A DNA stretch of 64,000 bases. It comes from JAJDYQ01 sp942491945. Its GTDB lineage: Bacteria; Pseudomonadota; Gammaproteobacteria; JAJDYQ01. How positions within the stretch are numbered: the first letter of the stretch is position 1; each line of letters begins with the position of its first letter. The notes under the pieces were generated by a model that saw nothing but the letters and a program-made list of their open reading frames with translations, had not been told where the DNA came from and ran no database searches. Below are positions 1-7,851 of this stretch, piece after piece. A program made the position numbers and the translations under genes. Location of the stretch: contig CALODD010000085.1 in the NCBI GenBank assembly GCA_942491945.1, positions 1-64,000 of the forward strand, read 5' to 3'.

Positions 1-734
1 GGATGCTGAGGGACGAGCCGGGCGTCCATGTGCCGGAACCCGTGGCTGAGTTCTCCACCGGCCGCCTGCTGACGATGACATGGCTGGATGGCATTCCACT
101 GCTGGAGGCGGCCGAGCGCCCGGCGGAGGAGCGCAACCAGATCGCCTATAACATGTTCCGCGCATGGTACGTGCCCTTCTACGAATACGGCATTATCCAT
201 GGCGACCCGCATTTGGGGAACTACACCGTGCGGGCGGACAACAGCGTTAACCTGCTGGATTATGGCTGTATCCGGGTGTTCTCGCCGTCCTTCGTGGCGG
301 GTGTGATCGACCTCTACAAGGCCATCCGCGATGGCGACGAGGCGCTGGCCGTCCATGCCTACGAGACCTGGGGGTTCGAGAAACCCTCAAAAGAGCTGAT
401 ATCCGTCCTGAATATGTGGGCAGGATTCATCTATTCGCCCCTGCTGCAAGACAAAGTGCAGAAGATTCAGGAAAGCGACACCGGCAATTATGGCGCCCAG
501 GTGGCGGAGAAAGTCCACGCCGAACTCCGCAAGCTGGGTGGTGTGCGGCCGCCGCGTGAGTTCGTCATGATGGACCGGGCGGCGGTTGGCCTGGGCAGTG
601 TGTTCATGCACCTGAAGGCCGAGGTGAATTGGTACCGGTTGTTCCACGACCTGATCGGCGACTTCGATACGGCCGCCCTAGGCGCGCGGCAGAATGAGGC
701 TCTGGCCTCGGTCGGGTTGGCTAATCCGGTGTGA
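1..734 (+). CDS. ABC1/AarF (UbiB-type) atypical kinase, 5' truncated by window edge
   Basis: C-terminal part of an ABC1 (AarF/UbiB/Coq8) atypical kinase. The visible 243 residues carry the family's catalytic loop HGDPHLGN at about residues 66-73 and the metal-binding DYG (DFG equivalent) at 86-88. The rest is the all-helical C-lobe. Full family members are about 430-550 residues and need the N-terminal KxGQ region, which lies before base 1, so the first Met in frame at base 3 is probably internal. Relatives support ubiquinone biosynthesis or an unknown membrane-lipid role; this one is not close enough to call UbiB. Base composition is GC-rich like the next 8 kb. Confidence 0.85.
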   Translation, partial: MLRDEPGVHVPEPVAEFSTGRLLTMTWLDGIPLLEAAERPAEERNQIAYNMFRAWYVPFYEYGIIHGDPHLGNYTVRADNSVNLLDYGCIRVFSPSFVAGVIDLYKAIRDGDEALAVHAYETWGFEKPSKELISVLNMWAGFIYSPLLQDKVQKIQESDTGNYGAQVAEKVHAELRKLGGVRPPREFVMMDRAAVGLGSVFMHLKAEVNWYRLFHDLIGDFDTAALGARQNEALASVGLANPV

Positions 735-819
735 TCGAACCCATTTCATTTCTCGTTAAGATTGCAGTATACTCTGCTCCCTGGTTAGCTTGTATGCGGT
801 CTGCTGGAAAGGTTCGACA

Positions 820-1422
820 ATGAAATTGCTGGGCATCGTTGCATTTGTGTCATTGCTGGCATCAGGGTCTGCGCAGGCCTATCAGGTTCTGCCCGATCCT
901 TTTGCGGTCAACTCAACCGATCAAACCATGTTCTATTGGACCGGCGACACGGGGTCCGTTGAAGGGATTACGGCAAGCGGTTCGGATTTTTCCGGTTTGC
1001 CGGCACCCGGACTGGGAGATACGCAGTGGGTGATAACAGCGCCCGTTGGCGGCATTGTATTGGATTTTATCCAGGTTTATTCGGCAATTGAGCAATCCAA
1101 TTATCTGTTGCGTGACAATGGCGTGCAGGTTTCCTGGGATTTTGTTGATAATCCGGGAAGTCAGTATAGCTATAATAACCTGTTCAATTATAGCTTAACG
1201 CCAGGGCAGCACGTTTTCACCGTCGAGGTATTGAATTCTTCTGGCCCATATTATGCTGGTGAAGGTCCGCTGGGGCCGAATCAATACAGTTGGGCGGTCA
1301 TAACATTCAATACCGACCCTGGGGTTGCACCGGCGGTGCCGTTGCCCGCATCCGCTTTGGTTCTGTCCGGCGGCCTGGGCGTTCTCGCCTGGTTGAAAGG
1401 GGCACGCCGCCGCCGCGTTTAG
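820..1422 (+). CDS. VPLPA-CTERM-type exported surface protein
   Basis: A 200-residue secreted protein. It has a cleavable signal peptide (residues 1 to about 20, ending SAQA) and a C-terminal sorting tail: the VPLPAS motif, a hydrophobic stretch, then a GARRRR basic end. This matches the VPLPA variant of PEP-CTERM tails, which exosortase systems process for outer-surface display, mostly in Alphaproteobacteria. The middle is beta-rich, with many Gly, Ser, Tyr and Asn, and I recognise no enzymatic domain. The ATG at 820 is chosen because GGAAAGG lies about 8 bases upstream and the signal peptide begins there; an in-frame TTG at 790 has neither. No exosortase gene is in the window. Confidence 0.75.
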   Translation: MKLLGIVAFVSLLASGSAQAYQVLPDPFAVNSTDQTMFYWTGDTGSVEGITASGSDFSGLPAPGLGDTQWVITAPVGGIVLDFIQVYSAIEQSNYLLRDNGVQVSWDFVDNPGSQYSYNNLFNYSLTPGQHVFTVEVLNSSGPYYAGEGPLGPNQYSWAVITFNTDPGVAPAVPLPASALVLSGGLGVLAWLKGARRRRV

Positions 1423-1438
1423 GAGGCGGATCTGACCG

Positions 1439-1858
1439 TTAGGGTTCCTCCTGTGGTTCCATGAGGTCTGCCGGGCCAATATCATCCGGCAGTGACAGCG
1501 CGCCTTTGGCCCGCAGCAACGCCTCCATTTCCACGGCACGAAGGGCGGGGCTGCACTGGCCGTCGCGTATGGCCTTGGCAAAGACACCTTCCACCTTGGC
1601 AAGCAGGCGGTCCAGTTCAGCCTGAGAGCGCAACGCGGGTTCTGCGCGAACCCGCGCTATTTCGCCCAGGATGTTGGGATTCTGCAACAAACGCCACGCC
1701 TGTTGGGCGGCAACCGATGCAGCATATCCGGCCTGCCGTGCAGCCTCCGCTCCTGAAGCGCCGCCAGCGATGCGGCGGCAGAACAGGCGTTGCCGCCCGG
1801 AAAGCCTTGAGGCGGGCAGGGGGGTGACTGTCTTAGAAATAGGTTGGGAATTGGCCAT
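1439..1858 (-). CDS. Terminase small subunit-like DNA-binding protein (orphan)
   Basis: A 139-residue protein resembling phage terminase small subunits. It has the N-terminal helix-turn-helix pattern (LSGRQRLFCRRIAGG, then GAEAARQAGY at about residues 35-45), followed by a helical region rich in Leu, Ala and Arg. In phages this subunit recognises pac/cos DNA and delivers it to the large ATPase subunit. No large subunit, portal or capsid gene is nearby, so this is an isolated gene or a relic. The start is set by AGGAG six bases before the ATG at 1858; the longer upstream frame reads through non-coding DNA. The family call rests on the HTH and size pattern. Confidence 0.65.
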   Translation of the reverse strand: MANSQPISKTVTPLPASRLSGRQRLFCRRIAGGASGAEAARQAGYAASVAAQQAWRLLQNPNILGEIARVRAEPALRSQAELDRLLAKVEGVFAKAIRDGQCSPALRAVEMEALLRAKGALSLPDDIGPADLMEPQEEP

Positions 1859-1968
1859 GGTTTGTCTCCTGAGATACGCCATATGGTTGTGTTTCTTTGC
1901 ATAGCAAGTATTTTTTCCTATTTTTGAAGGAGAGGGAGAGTGGCAACGGCCGCAGACTCCCCTCGGAA

Positions 1969-1983
1969 GTAGAAAGCTTCTAC
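1969..1983. repeat. Small perfect inverted repeat in intergenic DNA
   Basis: GTAGAA, a three-base loop AGC, then TTCTAC. It sits in the 163-base gap between the orphan terminase-like gene and the hydrolase gene, about 40 bases upstream of the hydrolase start. There is no T-run, so it is not a standard terminator. It may be an operator half-site or chance. Confidence 0.35.
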
Positions 1984-2021
1984 ATTGTGCCTTTTGGCCA
2001 TCCTCCAGGCTCGGCAATCTC

Positions 2022-2846
2022 ATGACTTCTCTCAGCCATTCCATCGAAAATGGCGTCAGTCTTTGGCGCGGCGGTGCCGGTGCGCCGCTGCTGTTTCTGC
2101 ATGCGGGCGGCACGGGCGCCGACGTTATCCGGCGTCTGGCGGAGCCTTTTGCCCAATACCGGCATGTGATCGTGCCGGACTTCCCAGGGTACGGCAAAAC
2201 GCCCACTGACCCAGCAGCTCCCGCTATTGCCGAGCGCGTTGCGCTGGTTCAGGCCCAGATCCAGCAGCACCAAGGGCCGGTGGATATTGTCGGCCATTCC
2301 ATGGGGGCGTTCATGGCGTTGCAGGCCTCGATCCAATCGCCGGAAAAGATCGGCAAACTCGCCGCCATTGAGCCGGTTGCCTTTGGCGCAATTGCGACGG
2401 GCGACCCGCAGGACGAAGCGGCGCTCGCCATCGACCGGGATGCCAACACGGCGCTGGTGCAAGCCTATGACCGGGGCGGCCGCGAGGCTGGCATTGCCGC
2501 TTTCATCTCGCTTTGGAACGGCACGGCCTGGGCCAAATTGCCGGAGCCGGTGCGTCAGGGCTTGCTGAGAATGGGGCCGGTGATCCGGCGGGAGGCCGAT
2601 GCGGTCTCGTCAGACCGGACGCCCGCCAGCGCCTATGCAGGCCTGGGCGAGCGCCTGTGCCTGATCGTGGGTGAGCATGCGCCGCCGCCTGCGCACCGGA
2701 TCGCTCTGCGGCTTCACCAGGCCGCCAAAGGCTCCCGGCTGGTGCAGATTGCCGATATGGGGCATATGGGACCAGTAATGCAGCCGCAGGCCTACCTGCC
2801 GGTGCTGATGGCGTTTTTGGGCTGCGGAGACTGCGAACATGGATAG
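2022..2846 (+). CDS. Alpha/beta-fold hydrolase
   Basis: A 274-residue single-domain alpha/beta hydrolase. The nucleophile elbow GHSMG gives Ser93. The oxyanion region HAGGTG is at about 27-32, and the late His in DMGHMG (around residue 248) fits the catalytic His. There is no signal peptide, so it is cytoplasmic. The family covers esterases, lipases and haloperoxidases; nothing here fixes the substrate. Its last bases overlap the start of the next gene by 8, so the two are probably translated from one message. Confidence 0.8.
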   Translation: MTSLSHSIENGVSLWRGGAGAPLLFLHAGGTGADVIRRLAEPFAQYRHVIVPDFPGYGKTPTDPAAPAIAERVALVQAQIQQHQGPVDIVGHSMGAFMALQASIQSPEKIGKLAAIEPVAFGAIATGDPQDEAALAIDRDANTALVQAYDRGGREAGIAAFISLWNGTAWAKLPEPVRQGLLRMGPVIRREADAVSSDRTPASAYAGLGERLCLIVGEHAPPPAHRIALRLHQAAKGSRLVQIADMGHMGPVMQPQAYLPVLMAFLGCGDCEHG

Positions 2847-3456
2847 CTTTGATGGCCTGCGGGAGCGTATTACCGCGAATTTGGCGGCGTTTGAACGGCT
2901 TCCCGGCGCAGGCGAGGGCCTGAAAGCCGCCGCCGTTGCCATTGCCGTCACCGCGGACGAGGAGGGACGCCCGGCGTTCTTTCTGACCCGCCGGGCACCG
3001 CGTCTGAATGCTCATTCCGGCCAATGGGCGCTGCCGGGTGGCAGGCTCGACCCCGGCGAGGACGCCATCACGGCGGCCTTGCGCGAGATGGACGAGGAAA
3101 TCGGCGTGCGCGTCGAGCCAGACCATGTGCTGGGTGTGCTGGATGACTATGTCACCCGGTCGGGCTATTGCATGACGCCGGTGGTTGTTTGGGCCGGTGC
3201 CGATGTTGATGCCGTGGCCAACCCGTCCGAAGTCGCCCAGATTTTCCGCATCCCATTGGCTGATACGCTGGACGACAGCTTTGTCGAGATGCTGCCGGTT
3301 GAGGGCAGTGCACACCCGATGATCCGCCTGCACATCGCCGACCGGCAGATGCACGCACCGACTGCCGCCGTGGTCTATCAGTTCCGTGAGGTGGCGCTTG
3401 CCGGCCGCCAGACCCGGGTCGCCGAATTGATCGCGCCGGGGTGGACTTCGCGGTAG
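2839..3456 (+). CDS. NUDIX hydrolase, CoA pyrophosphatase-like
   Basis: A 205-residue NUDIX protein with a perfect Nudix box from Gly68 to Val90: G, five residues, E74, seven residues, then R82-E83 and E86-E87 as metal ligands. The length and the LTRRAP segment before the box resemble the NudL/CoA pyrophosphatase branch, which cleaves CoA to phosphopantetheine and ADP. The substrate assignment is by resemblance only. It is translationally coupled to the upstream hydrolase through the 8-base overlap. Confidence 0.75.
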   Translation: MDSFDGLRERITANLAAFERLPGAGEGLKAAAVAIAVTADEEGRPAFFLTRRAPRLNAHSGQWALPGGRLDPGEDAITAALREMDEEIGVRVEPDHVLGVLDDYVTRSGYCMTPVVVWAGADVDAVANPSEVAQIFRIPLADTLDDSFVEMLPVEGSAHPMIRLHIADRQMHAPTAAVVYQFREVALAGRQTRVAELIAPGWTSR

Positions 3457-3473
3457 GCCCGCATCTTCTCAGA

Positions 3474-3501
3474 CTCCGCCGCTCTCCTACGCAAGGCGGA
3501 G
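3474..3501. other. Hairpin in convergent intergenic gap
   Basis: CTCCGCC pairs with GGCGGAG across a 14-base loop, between the ends of the NUDIX gene and the oppositely oriented MFS gene. There is no T-tract, so if it ends transcription it is not a canonical intrinsic terminator. Confidence 0.3.
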
Positions 3502-3533
3502 AATGGGCCGAGGGTTGATCGGAACAACCGCCC

Positions 3534-4730
3534 CTATGCTTGCGGTAAAGGCTGCACCCGCTGCCGCAACAGCCATATACCGGCCAGCGCTGCGGGTAAG
3601 CCGCAGATCGCGAAGGCCATGAAATAGGTGCCGCTGAGGAAATGCAGTCCGCTGAAGACCGACGGCAGCAAAATCTGTCCCGCATTGCCGAACGCCAGAA
3701 CACCGCCCGTCATGCTGGCGACCTGCCCTTCCGGTGCCAAACGGGCCACTTCCGCCAACAACACCCCGTGCCAACTGACCGCTGTAGCTGAACAGGCCAA
3801 CAGCACGGCGGCAATGCCCGCCGCTGGCCAGGCGTTGGTCATCAACCCCATGGCGGCGACTGCCACGAACATGGAAAGACCGAAGCCCGCGAGCAGATAG
3901 CGTGCAGGGGTGCGGCCACTGGCAACCCAGCCCCACAAAATGCGGGCGGGAATGGCGATGGTCATGGCAAGGCCGAAATAGCTGCCAGCCGTTTGCACCG
4001 TTTGGCCGACGCTTTCGACCAGGTAGGTCACGGTGAACGTCGTAAACACGGCTTGCAGTCCGATGAAGGCAAAGCCCGCTGCCGCCATCGGGTGGAGCAA
4101 GGGATCGCGCAGCACCTTCGTCAGGGTCCCGAAGGCATCGCCCCAGTGCAATTTCTGGTCAGGTACGCGGTCATTGTCGAAGCGGCTGCGGATGGGTTGC
4201 AGCAGAATTGCAAACACGCAGCAGGCGCCGCCAGCCGCGATCGAAGCAACGCTCCAGCCATAGACAGCTGCCAGCGGTGGCAAAATCAGGCCGGTCAGCA
4301 TGACGCCGACAGGCACGCCGGTCTGCTTGATCGAAAAGACGATCGGCGCAACCTTTGGCGGGCAGTGCCGAGCCAGGATATGACTGGAGGCCGGTGTCGC
4401 GACCGTGGCGCCCAAACCCAGCAAGGCGGCGGCCAGGACCATGGCGGGCAGCCAGCCGATGCCGGTGACGCCCAGCCCTGCGGCAACCACCAGCAGCGAA
4501 ATCTGGCTGGTGCGCAGCGCGCCATAGCGGCGGATGAAGTTGCCGCAAGAAAGGGTTGTGAAAAGGCCGAATACCCCCGTGATGCTGACGAATACGCCAA
4601 TCAGCGATGGCTCAACCCCCATATCGGCGGCGGCGAGCGGCCCCAGAACCGGCAACGTCATCTTGGCGACGGTGGCGAAAGCCTGTTGCACCAGCATTGC
4701 GGCAAGGCCGGTGAGCAGCAGCGAGTTCAC
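3534..4730 (-). CDS. MFS transporter, coupled to mntR
   Basis: A 398-residue major facilitator superfamily protein with about 12 hydrophobic segments and the usual central loop near residue 190. It starts inside the end of the MntR-type gene (ATGA overlap, 4 bases) and must share its message. The candidate MntR operator at 5249-5262 would control both. The context suggests a manganese- or metal-related substrate, possibly export, but MFS sequence alone does not show this. No signal peptide; inner membrane. Confidence 0.8.
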   Translation of the reverse strand: MNSLLLTGLAAMLVQQAFATVAKMTLPVLGPLAAADMGVEPSLIGVFVSITGVFGLFTTLSCGNFIRRYGALRTSQISLLVVAAGLGVTGIGWLPAMVLAAALLGLGATVATPASSHILARHCPPKVAPIVFSIKQTGVPVGVMLTGLILPPLAAVYGWSVASIAAGGACCVFAILLQPIRSRFDNDRVPDQKLHWGDAFGTLTKVLRDPLLHPMAAAGFAFIGLQAVFTTFTVTYLVESVGQTVQTAGSYFGLAMTIAIPARILWGWVASGRTPARYLLAGFGLSMFVAVAAMGLMTNAWPAAGIAAVLLACSATAVSWHGVLLAEVARLAPEGQVASMTGGVLAFGNAGQILLPSVFSGLHFLSGTYFMAFAICGLPAALAGIWLLRQRVQPLPQA

Positions 4731-5170
4731 GCTTTATCAATTCCCTTGGCAGTGATCGCCTCAAACACGGCGAGCGTTTCGTCCGAAACGTGGTGCTCCA
4801 TGCCTTCAGCGTCGCTTTCCGCCGTGCCGGGGCTGACTCCGATCACTTTCAGGAATTCCAGGACAATGCGGTGCCGGCGGCGGGATTCCACCGCCATAGC
4901 CTCTCCGTCGTCGGTCAGAAAGATGCTGCGGTAGGGGCGGGAGATCACCAGCCCGTCGCGTTGCAGGCGCGCTAACGTCTTGTTGACCGTGGCGTGGCTG
5001 ACGCCAAAGCGCTCCGCCAGATCGACCGCGCGGGCTTCACCATTGACCGCGATCAAGTCGCTGATCAACTCCACATAGTCTTCGGCCATTTCGGTTTGAT
5101 GCGCCTGGCGGATGCGGTCAAAGCTGGCAGCTTGACGGCCAGCGTCGCGCAGGCGTCGCGTATTAGACAT
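4727..5170 (-). CDS. mntR: Manganese-responsive DtxR-family repressor MntR
   Basis: A 147-residue DtxR/MntR-family regulator. A winged helix spans about residues 36-90 (recognition helix in SHATVNKTLARL), followed by a dimerisation/metal domain and no SH3 domain. The metal ligands known from Bacillus MntR all have counterparts: Asp31 and Glu34 (AEDYVE), His100 (RRHRIV), and Glu122, Glu125 and His126 (EGMEHH). This strongly supports Mn(II) sensing rather than iron. The first about 25 residues are an unstructured basic extension, as in enterobacterial MntR. It is followed by an overlapping MFS gene. Confidence 0.88.
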   Translation of the reverse strand: MSNTRRLRDAGRQAASFDRIRQAHQTEMAEDYVELISDLIAVNGEARAVDLAERFGVSHATVNKTLARLQRDGLVISRPYRSIFLTDDGEAMAVESRRRHRIVLEFLKVIGVSPGTAESDAEGMEHHVSDETLAVFEAITAKGIDKA

Positions 5171-5248
5171 AAGGCTCGGATTTTCTCAGCGATCAATCGG
5201 ACCTTGGTTTGCCCGTATTGGGGCCGAGATGCAAGCATTGATCAAAGT

Positions 5249-5262
5249 TTAGCCTTGGCTAA
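5249..5262. promoter_or_regulatory. Candidate MntR operator
   Basis: Perfect inverted repeat TTAGCC-TT-GGCTAA, 79-92 bases upstream of mntR. Its core, TAGC-N4-GCTA, has the same spacing as the enterobacterial MntR box as I recall it. It overlaps the stop codon of the antiporter gene, whose reading frame runs in the same direction into this gap. The likely role is Mn-dependent autoregulation of mntR and the MFS gene. Confidence 0.5.
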
Positions 5263-7742
5263 CTTTTGCCGCTTTCCTGATTTTCGGCATCGCGCGCTGC
5301 CGCTGTTTCCTCCATGGTTGCGCGCATATCGCCATGCTGGCGCAACAGCCGTTGAAACGCACTGGCCCGCAGGACCAAGAGGTGCGTATAGCCGGCGGAG
5401 ACGACATCCGCGCCTCTGGGCCGGTCCTGCAACAGCGCCATTTCACCAAAGAAACCGCCAGGCTCCAGCCTGACGCTGCGGTTCGGCAGCAGAACCTCCA
5501 CATTGCCTGCGGCGATGAAATAGACCGCCTTGCCGCGCTCTCCGGCTTTGATGATGGTTTCTCCAGGTGCTGCCAGCCTGGGGACAAGGCGTCCTGCGAT
5601 CCAGGCGATTTCCGCTTCGCCGAGGGAGCTCAACAGGGGAACGGAGCGGATCATTGCGATCATCTTGTCATTGAGTTCCAGGTTTGGCCGCCCCTCGACC
5701 CGCTGCTGCTGCTTGGCTATTCGCCGCTCATGCGCATCGAAAATTTCCTGGGTGATCAGCGACTCATCCAGCCGGGCCTGATACTCGGCCCGTTCCAGAC
5801 GCAACGCAGTGCGGGTGAGTTGGTGCTGCGCCAGGGCCTGTGCATAATCGCCAAAGCGCAGGGTCATGGCGCGCAGGGCGTCATCCACCAGTTGCGCCCG
5901 CGACTCCAGCATCGCCAAAGCCTTCTCGCCGATATCATTGCCGAAGAAGCGGGCGGTGGTGCCCTGGGCAAAGCCGCGCAATTCGTGCAATACGCGGCGG
6001 CGGCGCATCAGCAGGAATTCATAGCGATCCTCCAACGCCCGTTCCAATGGCTGCTGAATGCCAAGCCAGCGGTAGAGCCAAAGCGTCCAGCGCAGGCGCG
6101 GCGCAATGCCTAGCGCCCGGTTGGCGGCAATTTCGTAGGCCGCGCTGCCGCCACTGCTGGCGGCGTCGCGCAACCGGTCGGCGGATGTTACCAGCCGGGC
6201 AATGACCCGCAGGGAGACCATCTGCTCTGCAAAATGGCGCAGGTAGAGGGCACGCTCCCGCGTGGCCAGTGCCACCAACGCGATGTTCAGGCGGGTTTCT
6301 GCCGGCAGTGCAGGGCCGGTTTCCCCGTCTTCGCTGCCATCCAGCGAGGCTTCCGCCGCCGCCAGGGTTTCTTCCGAAAGACCCAGTTGTCGGGCCGCCA
6401 GATGCAGTTGCCGGGTCCGGCGGACTTCCGAAACGGCCAGCACCCGTTCGCGCATGGCCTCCTCTGCCGGGCTCAGGCGGTCCAGGCCAAGAAAGTTCAG
6501 CAATGGGCGCAGCAGCGGCGCGCTGATGAAAAGCGTCAGGCAGACATAGCCGACAGACACGCCGGCAACGGTCTGCCGGAATTCCAGCGGCAGGCTGACA
6601 TTCTCCATCACGGCGAGCGCCAGGATCAGCGTAATCGCGCCTCGCAGGCCGCCCCACAGAATGATGGCCTTGAACCGGGCATCGACCTTCTCCGCCAAGC
6701 CAAAGAAGGTTAGCGCAGGCAGCAGGCTATAGAGGACGATGGCGCGCGCTGTGAGCGCTGCCACGAACACCAGCAGGCAGTACAGCCAATCCAGTAACGA
6801 CAGGCTGAGCACCAAACGCGCCGCCAGGATGGAGGCTACCAGGAAGACAACCGAGACAAAGGCGAACTCCAGCCAGTGCCAGAACCGCAGCAGCGTCTGC
6901 CAGTTGGCCGGTGGCAGGCGCGATGGCCCGTCGGCGGCAATGGCCAAACCGGCAAAGGCCACGGCCACCACGCCAGACGCGCCAAAGACATATTGTGCCA
7001 CCACATAGGCAAGATAAGGTATGGCCAGCGAAAATGTCTGCTCCAGCACCGCATTCCGGCCAAGCGCAGCAAAGCCCAGCCACGCCAACTGTGCCAGGAT
7101 AACGCCGACAAGCGCGCCGACAGCGAAATCGGGCAAGGCGGCAATGGCGACGCTGGTTGCCGAGTCCTGCCCGCCTGTTTGCGCCAGCACTGTCAGGGCG
7201 GCGAACAGCGCGATGGCGGCGGCATCGTTCAGCAGGCTTTCGCCCTCGACGATAACGCGCAGCCGCTTGGTCGCGCCGAGATCGCGGAAAACAGCGACGA
7301 CGGCGGCGGGGTCTGTGGTGGAGATGATCGCACCCAGCAGCAAGGCCGCGACCCAGTCGAAGCCCGCAATACCCGCCAGTGCAGCACCGACAACCCCGGT
7401 TGTGACGAGGACGGCGACGACGGCCAGCAGCAAGACCGCCCATACCTCGTCCATCAGCAGGCGCACATCCACGTGCAGGCCTGCGGAAAACAGCAGGGGT
7501 GGCAGGAACAGCAACAGGAAGTCGTGCGCGCTGAGACCGAAGGCTTGCAGACTGCCCGCCGCATCGCCTGCCAACAGCGAGGGCAGGCTGCCAGTGCCAA
7601 TGCCGACAATACCGACAGCCAAGCCGACCGCGGCCAGCAACACGCTGTGCGGCAGGCGCAGCCGCTGCGCCAGCGGTACGAGCAGGCTCGACAGCAGCAG
7701 CAGCAGCGCAAGCGCGACAAGGCTTTCGACTAAAGCGATCAT
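5259..7742 (-). CDS. CPA1-type Na+/H+ antiporter with C-terminal cyclic-nucleotide-binding domain
   Basis: An 827-residue membrane protein. The first about 410 residues form a CPA1 exchanger with many transmembrane segments and a TDPAAVVAVFRDL motif typical of the NhaP/SOS1 branch. A long helical cytoplasmic region follows, then a cNMP-binding domain over roughly the last 130 residues with a clear phosphate-binding cassette (FGEMALLQDRPRGADV). This architecture resembles plant SOS1 and bacterial SOS1-like exchangers, implying ligand-gated Na+ or K+/H+ exchange at the inner membrane. The gene lies upstream of mntR on the same strand. Confidence 0.88.
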   Translation of the reverse strand: MIALVESLVALALLLLLSSLLVPLAQRLRLPHSVLLAAVGLAVGIVGIGTGSLPSLLAGDAAGSLQAFGLSAHDFLLLFLPPLLFSAGLHVDVRLLMDEVWAVLLLAVVAVLVTTGVVGAALAGIAGFDWVAALLLGAIISTTDPAAVVAVFRDLGATKRLRVIVEGESLLNDAAAIALFAALTVLAQTGGQDSATSVAIAALPDFAVGALVGVILAQLAWLGFAALGRNAVLEQTFSLAIPYLAYVVAQYVFGASGVVAVAFAGLAIAADGPSRLPPANWQTLLRFWHWLEFAFVSVVFLVASILAARLVLSLSLLDWLYCLLVFVAALTARAIVLYSLLPALTFFGLAEKVDARFKAIILWGGLRGAITLILALAVMENVSLPLEFRQTVAGVSVGYVCLTLFISAPLLRPLLNFLGLDRLSPAEEAMRERVLAVSEVRRTRQLHLAARQLGLSEETLAAAEASLDGSEDGETGPALPAETRLNIALVALATRERALYLRHFAEQMVSLRVIARLVTSADRLRDAASSGGSAAYEIAANRALGIAPRLRWTLWLYRWLGIQQPLERALEDRYEFLLMRRRRVLHELRGFAQGTTARFFGNDIGEKALAMLESRAQLVDDALRAMTLRFGDYAQALAQHQLTRTALRLERAEYQARLDESLITQEIFDAHERRIAKQQQRVEGRPNLELNDKMIAMIRSVPLLSSLGEAEIAWIAGRLVPRLAAPGETIIKAGERGKAVYFIAAGNVEVLLPNRSVRLEPGGFFGEMALLQDRPRGADVVSAGYTHLLVLRASAFQRLLRQHGDMRATMEETAAARDAENQESGKS

Positions 7743-7851
7743 GAGGCGTAGTCTTAAGCCTTAGCCAGTGCGGGCGCCAGAAAACTGACGCCTTGCAGGC
7801 TGCGGCCTGGCGGTAAAGTGCCGGGCAAAACAGTACGGAAGGAGCCATTCT

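Noticed and set aside
1859..2206. Upstream extension of the terminase-like gene
   Set aside because: Reads across intergenic DNA; a good ribosome-binding site at the 1858 ATG fixes the shorter start.
3993..4934. 313-codon frame opposite the MFS and mntR genes
   Set aside because: Spans two real opposite-strand genes and their junction; no family resemblance.
6876..7733. 285-codon Gln-rich frame opposite the antiporter gene
   Set aside because: It is antisense to a clear CPA1 exchanger; the Gln/Gly richness mirrors the Leu/Ala/Val codons of the real gene.
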